Source: Elusimicrobiota bacterium
GTDB taxonomy: Bacteria > Elusimicrobiota > Elusimicrobia > Elusimicrobiales > UBA9959
Direction of reading: 5' to 3'
NCBI GenBank assembly: GCA_016234365.1
Contig: JACRER010000016.1
Coordinates: forward strand, 1 to 64,000
DNA length: 64,000 nucleotides
A program made the position numbers and the translations under genes. Positions 57,010 through 64,000 of the stretch are shown piece after piece. Position 1 is the first letter of the stretch. Each line of letters opens with the position of its first letter. The notes beneath the pieces were generated by a model that saw nothing but the letters and a program-made list of their open reading frames with translations, did not search any database and was not told where the DNA came from.

Positions 57010-58188
57010 ATGAAAATAGAACTAAGCCATAAACTAAGCTCTTTCAAGCCTTTCCTGTTCGAGGAATTGTACCGCCGCGAGCGCGCCGAGCGCGCCAGGG
57101 GCAAAGACATCATCAGCCTCGCCGTGGGCGACCCGGACATCCCCACGGACCGCCGCATAGTGGCCGACGCCATAAAAGAAATAAAGAACGGCCGCAACCA
57201 CCGCTACCCCAATACCAAAGGCAACGAGAACCTGCGCAAAGAGATCTCCGCCTGGCATAAACGCCGCTTCGGCCTTGACTTCCACCACAACGACGAGGTT
57301 TCCATCCTGATAGGCTCCAAGGAAGGCATAGCGCACCTGCCTTTCGTGGTAATGAACGAGGGCGACTACTGCCTCATCCCGGACCCCACCTACCCCACCT
57401 ACCGCACCGGCGTGGTGCTTTGCGGCGGGCACATCCACGATGTGCCGCTGGAAGAGAAGAACGGCTTTCTGCCGGACCTGGGCAGGATCCCGCAGAAAGT
57501 AGTGAACAAGACCAAGCTCTTTTTCCTGAATTACCCCAACAACCCCACCGGCGCGGGGGCCACGCTGGATTTCTTCAAGGACCTGGTGAAGTGGGCGCGC
57601 CGCAACGGCGTGGTGATAGCGCAGGACGCTGCTTACTGCGACATCTATTTTGGCGAACCGGCGCCCAGCATCATGCAGGTGGCCGGCGCGCGCGACGTGG
57701 CGGTGGAGTTCTACTCCTCGTCCAAGACCTACTGCATGGCCGGCTGGCGCATAGGCTGGGTGGTGGGCAACTCAAAGTTGGTCTGCGCGCTGAACCAGCT
57801 CAAGGAAAATATCGATTCGGGACCCTTCAACGCCATCCAGAACGCCGTGGCCTACGGCCTGAAACACCACGAGGAGATAGTGCCGCCCATCCGGGCCCGC
57901 TTCAAGGCACGCGCGGAGCGCTTCTGCTCCGCCCTGCACCACTCCGGGTGGCGCTTCCCGGACCCCAAGGGCAGCTGCTTCGTCTGGGCCAGGCCGCCGG
58001 TGAAGTGCTCCTCGCTGGACGCAGTATTGTTCATGCTGGAAAAAGCCGCCATCCTCACCGCCCCGGGATCGGGCTTCGGCAAATGCGGGGAAGGCTACGT
58101 ACGGTTCTCGCTGACGGAGCCCGACGCGAAACTGGCCGAGGCCGCGCGCAGGATAAAGGCCCTGGACTGGGCCGCTCTCAAGAAATAA
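57010..58188 (+). CDS. PLP-dependent class I/II aminotransferase, LL-diaminopimelate aminotransferase-like
   Basis: ISLAVGDPDIPTD, NHRYPNTKGNENLRKEISAWHKRRFG, FLNYPNNPTGAGATLDFF, SSSKTYCMAGWRIGWVVGN. Confidence 0.9.
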   Translation: MKIELSHKLSSFKPFLFEELYRRERAERARGKDIISLAVGDPDIPTDRRIVADAIKEIKNGRNHRYPNTKGNENLRKEISAWHKRRFGLDFHHNDEVSILIGSKEGIAHLPFVVMNEGDYCLIPDPTYPTYRTGVVLCGGHIHDVPLEEKNGFLPDLGRIPQKVVNKTKLFFLNYPNNPTGAGATLDFFKDLVKWARRNGVVIAQDAAYCDIYFGEPAPSIMQVAGARDVAVEFYSSSKTYCMAGWRIGWVVGNSKLVCALNQLKENIDSGPFNAIQNAVAYGLKHHEEIVPPIRARFKARAERFCSALHHSGWRFPDPKGSCFVWARPPVKCSSLDAVLFMLEKAAILTAPGSGFGKCGEGYVRFSLTEPDAKLAEAARRIKALDWAALKK

Positions 58189-58259
58189 AGGTTTTTAGGC
58201 CCTGGGCCGCCGAAACGCAGGGAATCCCGGGCAGGCCGCCCGGCAGCAATATCCTTTAA

Positions 58260-58790
58260 TTCCTTTAGCGAGGCAACCGGCCGCCATTTATTTTGCATTT
58301 ATTAACGGCCTCATGCCAATTCATGGGAGGATATAGTTCTTTGACCGGAGCTTTGCTCACAAATTCCGCTGTTGCATTACTGCTTCCGGATTCTGATTCT
58401 TCAGCCAGGGCCTTCCCTTCCGGAATTATCCGGGATTCTTTTTTGTACAGTTGAAAATCATAAAGCACATCGGACACGCGTCCGCCATCAACCACTTTTT
58501 GCGGAACCTCGTGCCGCGATATGGCTATTATCTTCTAAAAGTTTGCCCTCACAATTATCATTGTTAGGATCCTCCTCCCATGCCGTAGCCCAAGAAATCT
58601 CTCGCCCGGAGAGTTTGCCGCTTATGGCGCCCGAAGTAGCTTGGAAATTTATTTTGAATTTTCAATTTCAGGATAGCCGGGCTTAACCGAGGGCTAAGTG
58701 GATAGTCTGTGCTTGGTGCGCCGAAGTATTTGCTTTCGGTCAATTTATCAGGATCCCGCTGTTTTTCCGAGGATCTCCGGCGGGACATCA
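58260..58790 (-). pseudogene. Probable degenerate gene remnants
   Basis: Short minus-strand open stretches in different frames, ending VKELYPPMNWHEAVNKCKINGGRLPR-stop, similar to the start of a DUF1566/FGE-like WxEAxxxCxxxGGRLP motif. Confidence 0.35.
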
Positions 58791-58804
58791 CCGAGAATTG
58801 TCCT

Positions 58805-59656
58805 TTAAATGTCGCGCAGTTTAACTATCCGTCCCTCTACCCAATAGAGGGCGGACTTCGCCGTTCTTTCCTGCAGGGAGTAGGTCTGGGCCGTGGAGAT
58901 GTTCAGCGCCATGAGCGGGTAGAACTCGCGGAAAGCCGCCGAATCGGCCCTTACCACGCAGCCGTGCATGAAGCTGAGCTTGCCGGAAGCTATAAGTTCC
59001 TTATGATACGCCTCCAGTTTCTCCCGGAGGGCGGTCTCCACCAGGTTCAGGTGCGGGTAAACTATCCTGCTGGAGGCGAAAGGACATTTATATAAACCCC
59101 TCCTATCCTTCTTAACAATGCCGGCGTCCAGCAGCGTCTTCAAAGCTTTAGCGGCCGACTTCTTTTCCAGCTTCAATACGCCGGCCAGGCTTTCCGCCGA
59201 CCAAAACCCCATATCATTGGAGACACCCAGAAAGCACAGGTAGACGTCCCGGTCGGCCAGGACGGCGCGGAACTGCGCCAGGGTGAGCTGGTACTTGTTC
59301 TCCGCCAGCGCCCTCTTTACGGTCTTATGCATGGGAGACATGCCGGAAGCCAGCGCACTCTCGGAAATGAGCGGTTGCAGGATGTTCGAGTAAGTTTCTT
59401 CCCCCGCCATGGTCCTGAGCCACGCCAGCACAAGTTCGTTGGCCCCTGAACTTTTGGGCACCAGCCGCAGGGCCAGGGAGAGCCGCAGCAATTTTCCGAC
59501 GTCGGGCAGGTTCCTGCCCTGTTCGAGGAACAGGTACCTGCGGTAAGAAATCTTCAAAACCGGGGTCCCGCCGGTGGCATGATAAAAACCGTAGGCGGTG
59601 GGAAACCCGGCCTCGCGCCGCAGCTTCGTCAGGACTTCGGAAAAGACAGTGCTCAT
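58805..59656 (-). CDS. Putative two-domain regulator with C-terminal winged-helix-like region (TIGR02147-like)
   Basis: N-terminal helical region and VLKLEKKSAAKALKTLLDAGIVKKDRRGLYKCP winged-helix-like segment. Confidence 0.5.
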   Translation of the reverse strand: MSTVFSEVLTKLRREAGFPTAYGFYHATGGTPVLKISYRRYLFLEQGRNLPDVGKLLRLSLALRLVPKSSGANELVLAWLRTMAGEETYSNILQPLISESALASGMSPMHKTVKRALAENKYQLTLAQFRAVLADRDVYLCFLGVSNDMGFWSAESLAGVLKLEKKSAAKALKTLLDAGIVKKDRRGLYKCPFASSRIVYPHLNLVETALREKLEAYHKELIASGKLSFMHGCVVRADSAAFREFYPLMALNISTAQTYSLQERTAKSALYWVEGRIVKLRDI

Positions 59657-59946
59657 CGTTCCTCCAGCTTGGTCATAACAGAATTCTATCGTAATATCGG
59701 TCCCGCACTCAACCGGACGTTCCCCCCCTGGTGACGTTGACCGTCACTAATCCCGCGTTTTCCTGCCGCGCGCCGACATAAACCGGACGGGCAAAACTAC
59801 CGGAGCCATTGCCGTAAAAAACAAGGCCCAAAGCCGCTTGGGCGGCCCGCCGCAGGAGGGTAGACTATATACAGGTTCCTATCAACCCGATAACAGACTG
59901 GATCCGCGCAAGCCCAAAACATGGGAGGGCTGGCCACAAAGAAAGT

Positions 59947-61209
59947 ATGCAACATTTTATACGGCTTCTATTCACTCTGCTGGCTTTTGCGCCACTCAAG
60001 CTCGCTGCCTCCGAGTTCGAGATCTTAGATGTCCTACGAGTTGACGGCTATGCTATTGTGCACTCTTCGATGGACATAGACGGCAGTATTTTCACTGTGG
60101 GAGGCTCCACGCTGGTGGTGAAAGGCGGCAATGTCGGCATAGGGACGGCTGACCCCGGGACCAAATTGGACGTGGCGGGCAATCTACGGTTGAGTGCAAC
60201 CGGGGCAAGAGATATTCAAAGTTACACCGGCGCGGCATATACTGATCTGAATTATGACGCTTTGTCTCATAACTGGCAGACGGGCGGCGGAACCGCGAAA
60301 ATGGTGCTGTCAAATTCCGGCAACCTCGGCATCGGGACGACAAGCCCGGGTGGGAAATTGGCGATTTACTCGGGGGCTTCGGGCGCAAGCGCTACTGCCG
60401 GCGCAAATGATCTGATTATCGAGGGGAATGAGGCAGGTGGAACCGGTGAGAGTATCCTGTTTCCTGATGCCTATAGCGCTTATTTAAGTTTTAGTACTCC
60501 GTCCGGATCGCATCGGGGTGCTATAGGTTATTTTGGCGCCGCTTATGGTACCGCGTCCTATCAGGATTCAATGGTGTTGAGAGCTAATAACAGCGATGCG
60601 GTTATCATCAATAAAAACGGCAACGTCGGCATAGGGACAACGGCGCCGGCGGCCAGATTGGCCGTGCAGATGCCCGGAGACACGGACGGCACTTTGGTGG
60701 GGACCTTCGGCGACGCTGCCCGCACGTACGCCGAATTCTATACCGGCTCTGATGCCGCTAACCCCAATGCCGCAAACGCGGTACTTAAGGTAAGGAAGAG
60801 CAATGCCAGCGGCCGCTCCATCAGCGCCTCCGGCACTATCAACGCCTCCGGCGCGGACTACGCCGAATGGATACCATGGGAAGGGGAGCGGCCCGGGGCC
60901 GGCGCTGTAATAAAGTACAAGGGTTCCTATATGGTGGTGTCTTCATCCGGTACGGCCGCTTTTACCGGCAACGACCTGTACGGCGAGGGCGGAGCTATTC
61001 TTCTGGCCTTTATCGGGCAGGTGCCGGTCAGGCTGCGCGGCCCCGTGCGCCAAGGGGATTATGTAGTACCCAACGACGACGGGACAGCCGGTGCTGTGGC
61101 GCGCGGGGCCGCGACTTTCGCGCAGTACCGCGAAGCCCTCGGCACCGCCTGGGAAGCGAACGAGGCGGCGGGAGTGAAAACCGTCCTTGTCGCCGTCGGG
61201 GTCAAGTGA
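59947..61209 (+). CDS. Secreted tail-fibre-like repeat protein with GNVGIGTxxP motifs
   Basis: Signal peptide MQHFIRLLFTLLAFAPLKLAAS; three copies GGNVGIGTADPGTKLDV / GNLGIGTTSPGGKLAI / GNVGIGTTAPAARLAV. Confidence 0.8.
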   Translation: MQHFIRLLFTLLAFAPLKLAASEFEILDVLRVDGYAIVHSSMDIDGSIFTVGGSTLVVKGGNVGIGTADPGTKLDVAGNLRLSATGARDIQSYTGAAYTDLNYDALSHNWQTGGGTAKMVLSNSGNLGIGTTSPGGKLAIYSGASGASATAGANDLIIEGNEAGGTGESILFPDAYSAYLSFSTPSGSHRGAIGYFGAAYGTASYQDSMVLRANNSDAVIINKNGNVGIGTTAPAARLAVQMPGDTDGTLVGTFGDAARTYAEFYTGSDAANPNAANAVLKVRKSNASGRSISASGTINASGADYAEWIPWEGERPGAGAVIKYKGSYMVVSSSGTAAFTGNDLYGEGGAILLAFIGQVPVRLRGPVRQGDYVVPNDDGTAGAVARGAATFAQYREALGTAWEANEAAGVKTVLVAVGVK

Positions 61210-61268
61210 TGGGGAGTTGGGGCGGTATGACATTTCTGGGGAAGAAAGCATTAATATGAGGCTATCGA

Positions 61269-61976
61269 GTGATAAAACTGACCATTCTGATCGTAGAAGA
61301 TGACCCGGCGACCCTGGAGTTGCTGGAAGCGGCGGTTTCGGAGGTGGGGCATATGGCGCGTACCGTCGGGACCCTGGCGAACGCCTTTAAGTCCGTGGAG
61401 CGCAACCCGCCGGACCTGATAATCATGGACAGGGGGCTGCCCGACGGGGACGGCTTCAAGCTGTGCCTCGCCTTAAAGCGGGACCTGCGGTTCCGCGCCA
61501 TTCCCATCCTTATGGTTAGCGGCAGGGGTGAAGTGGCCGAGCGGGTGCTGGGGCTGCGCTTCGGCGCGGACGACTACCTGGTAAAGCCGTTCGACATGGA
61601 GGAACTGCTGGCGCGGGTGGACGCGCTTTTCAGACGCGCCCATCCGGAACTTGCCGGCTATTCCAGCAGAATCGCCAGCGGCGGCCTTGAACTGGACCTG
61701 GCCGCCCGGCAGGCCACGTCTGGAGGCAAGCTGGTCCGGCTTACCCCCATGGAATACGAGCTTTTGCGGGTGCTGGTGGAGCGGCGCGGCACCGTGCTGA
61801 CACGCGAGTTCCTGCTGGAGTCCGTGTGGGGCGCCGCACGTGGGGGCGCCGGGCCTAAAACCGTGGACGTGACGGTGATGAACCTGCGCAGGAAGCTGGG
61901 TGCGGCGGGCAGTCTTATAGCGGCCGTGCGTGCGCAGGGCTACAAACTGCTGGAGCTGGGAAATACGGGGACATAA
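61269..61976 (+). CDS. OmpR/PhoB-family response regulator
   Basis: Receiver LTILIVEDDPATLELLEAA..LIIMDRGLPDGDGF..DYLVKPFDMEELLARV and C-terminal RLTPMEYELLRVLVERRGTVLTREFLLESVWG. Confidence 0.95.
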   Translation: MIKLTILIVEDDPATLELLEAAVSEVGHMARTVGTLANAFKSVERNPPDLIIMDRGLPDGDGFKLCLALKRDLRFRAIPILMVSGRGEVAERVLGLRFGADDYLVKPFDMEELLARVDALFRRAHPELAGYSSRIASGGLELDLAARQATSGGKLVRLTPMEYELLRVLVERRGTVLTREFLLESVWGAARGGAGPKTVDVTVMNLRRKLGAAGSLIAAVRAQGYKLLELGNTGT

Positions 61977-62222
61977 AACTGTTTTCCGGGCGCGCTTCTC
62001 TTTCGGTAAAGGAACGGTAAAATTATCTGGGCCCTGCCGCTGGGCCGTTTACCGGGGCATGTCGGGCTAAAGGGCACTTAACCCGGCGTGTCATTTGCGG
62101 TAAGCTATATGGAGAGCATAGCTGTGCAGTTGTGGAAGTCCGATATTGCCGGTGAAAGGCTTGAGAGCATCTTTATGTGGCGTGCCTTATACTATAACTG
62201 AAAGGATTGAGGAGGAAGTGTT

Positions 62223-63020
62223 ATGAAGACTGAAATAGCGGCAGTTACACTCTTGACGGTAACCGCGGCCGTGTTCGCATACACGCGGCCACATAAGGCC
62301 GCCCCGTCCGACCTGAGGGACGCCGTAGCGGACAAAAGCGCCATCAGCCAGCTTGGCGGAGATCAGAACGCGCCCATGTCGCAGCCTCGCCCGGCTGACC
62401 CCGCGGCAGGCGCGCCTGCCACCCTCCCTGTCCTTGCTAAAGACACCGGCGTTATCCCCGTGTCCAAACCGGTGGCGGTGGAAAAGAGGTTCAATAAATC
62501 CGGCAATTGTGCCGGCCGCCTGGCAGCGATACACACGGGCTGGGATCCCGGAAACCTCAGAGCGGCGTGCGATGGTGCTGAGGCCGACTGCGTGGTCAAC
62601 ACCGCGCGCGTCCATACCGGCTGGGGCCCCGAAAACCTCATGGCGGCCTGCGCCGGCGGCGATAACGGCGGCTACGATTACGGGCATCACGGCAATTGTG
62701 CCGGCCTTCTGTCCGCCATCCATGCGAGTTGGCCCCCCGGCGATCTTGAAGCGGCATGTACAGGTGCTGCCGCCGAGTGCGTGGTCAATGTGGCCCGCCG
62801 TCATAACGGCTGGGCGGTAGCTGACCTCCACGCGGCCTGCGCGGGAGACGATCACAATTGCGCCGGCCGGTTGGCGCTTAGGCGCCCGACCTGGGGCCCC
62901 GAAAAACTTAAGGAAGCGTGCAACGGCGCGGACGCAAATTGCGTGGACAGCACGGCGTACTGGAGCGACCAGTTTATGACCCCCGGCCTGCTCAACAAAG
63001 AATGTACGCGCGGGAACTAA
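62223..63020 (+). CDS. Secreted paired-Cys repeat protein, uncharacterised
   Basis: N-terminal hydrophobic segment; six units of the form xC(A/V)xxxxxxxxxWxPxxLxxAC. Confidence 0.8.
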   Translation: MKTEIAAVTLLTVTAAVFAYTRPHKAAPSDLRDAVADKSAISQLGGDQNAPMSQPRPADPAAGAPATLPVLAKDTGVIPVSKPVAVEKRFNKSGNCAGRLAAIHTGWDPGNLRAACDGAEADCVVNTARVHTGWGPENLMAACAGGDNGGYDYGHHGNCAGLLSAIHASWPPGDLEAACTGAAAECVVNVARRHNGWAVADLHAACAGDDHNCAGRLALRRPTWGPEKLKEACNGADANCVDSTAYWSDQFMTPGLLNKECTRGN

Positions 63021-63032
63021 CTCCTCCATCCG

Positions 63033-63066
63033 ACGCGCCCGGTCATCGCCGGGCGCGTTTGTATTT
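63033..63066 (+). terminator. Rho-independent terminator after the repeat protein
   Basis: acgcgcccgg-tcatcg-ccgggcgcgt followed by TTGTATTT. Confidence 0.7.
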
Positions 63067-63181
63067 AGTGGGGCTTCCGGGAACACCAAACTCCCAATAC
63101 CCCCGCCCGGGCAACCGGGTGAACTTTTTTGCGGCTGCGGGCACTAACGGGTGATGCATTTTCAGCCGGCGGAGGAAAGGT

Positions 63182-63496
63182 ATGCGCGTAAAACATGTTT
63201 GTGCGGCCCTGGCGGTGTGCCTGGCGGTCCCGGCGGCGGTGCTGGCCTTCGGCCACGACAGCGGGCGGGCGCTGTTCTGCGACAGCGGCGACAACCCGGT
63301 CTGCGGCCTCTACCGGGTCTGCAAGCCGATCCTGGACAGCTACCCGGCCTCCGAAATAACCGCGCGCGGCAAGGACTGCACGCTTACCGTAGGCTCGCGC
63401 CAACTCATCATCCGGCGCAAGCTGACGGGCGATGAGGACGGCTACTTTTTCTACGTGAACAGGACGGACGTGGGGAAGACAGGCGCACGGCCCTGA
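63182..63496 (+). CDS. Small secreted uncharacterised protein
   Basis: GGAGG-like RBS, signal peptide MRVKHVCAALAVCLAVPAAVLA, four Cys in the mature region. Confidence 0.6.
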   Translation: MRVKHVCAALAVCLAVPAAVLAFGHDSGRALFCDSGDNPVCGLYRVCKPILDSYPASEITARGKDCTLTVGSRQLIIRRKLTGDEDGYFFYVNRTDVGKTGARP

Positions 63497-63531
63497 ACGC
63501 CGCCGTCACCGCAATACCGTGTAAGCGAAAT

Positions 63532-64000
63532 ATGCAACACCCGGATAGACAACAACTGGCCGCCCAGGAGAACCGCCTGGTTTCACGCTTTCTCGGCGGC
63601 GACGCGGAGGCCTTTTCCGGCCTGGTTGAACTCTACAAGGACAGGGTGCACCAGTTCATAATCTGCATTTTGGGGCCCGACAGGGAAGCCGAGGACATAG
63701 CGCAGGAGGTTTTCATCCAGGTTTATAAATCGCTGGCCGGTTTCCGGAGCGAAGCTTCGTTCAGCACCTGGGTCTACTCCGTTGCGCGCAACGTCTGCCG
63801 CCGCCGCCTGCGCGACCGCGGGCGGGCTGGGGCGCTGTTTGCGGACACCGGTAGCGAAAGCGGCCTGAAGCTGCCGGACACCTTGCCTTTGCCGGACGCA
63901 AGTTTCGAGAAGAAGGAAGCCGGGGGCCTGGTCCGCGCCGCCGTGGAGGCGCTGTCCCCCTTGCACCGCTCCGTCATCTTCCTGAGCTGCTGGGAACGCC
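63532..64000 (+). CDS. ECF-type RNA polymerase sigma factor, truncated by the window end (not in the ORF track because it is open-ended)
   Basis: Hand translation: MQHPDRQQLAAQENRLVSRFLGGDAEAFSGLVELYKDRVHQFIICILGPDREAEDIAQEVFIQVYKSLAGFRSEASFSTWVYSVARNVCRRRLRD.. Confidence 0.9.
   Translation, partial: MQHPDRQQLAAQENRLVSRFLGGDAEAFSGLVELYKDRVHQFIICILGPDREAEDIAQEVFIQVYKSLAGFRSEASFSTWVYSVARNVCRRRLRDRGRAGALFADTGSESGLKLPDTLPLPDASFEKKEAGGLVRAAVEALSPLHRSVIFLSCWER

Noticed and set aside
59838-60044. 68-aa plus ORF upstream of the GNVGIGT protein
   Set aside because: Overlaps the signal peptide region of 59947..61209 in another frame; no coding features.

Overview
64 kb, GC-rich bacterial chromosome segment. 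Gene content and style suggest an Elusimicrobiota-like genome, but this is inference because no rRNA is present. Housekeeping genes recognised: gltX, recN, nadK, glnS, comEC, recR, dnaX, murC-like, malQ, fhs, ferritin, flavodiiron protein, LL-DAP-aminotransferase-like. Also present are a pilB-pilT-pilC block, several two-component genes, a split TRAP transporter, a compact orphan Ni-CO dehydrogenase and a deoxyhypusine-synthase-like gene. The most unusual region is 24.3-36.9 kb. It holds six consecutive minus-strand genes for low-complexity, membrane-anchored, paralogous-looking proteins, plus a divergent secreted protein. The divergent promoter carries an 18-bp perfect palindrome that contains both -35 boxes. 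I know no described system that matches it. A second strong find is a fluoride (crcB-motif) riboswitch with an intrinsic terminator at about 47.84-47.93 kb, upstream of a cation/proton antiporter. Other observations: an 11-G homopolymer inside a secreted-protein gene, a secreted protein made of paired-Cys repeats, two large structured intergenic palindromes, and an ECF sigma factor truncated by the window edge. No tRNA, rRNA, CRISPR array or transposase was recognised. All calls come from reading the sequence and supplied ORFs; no database search was run.
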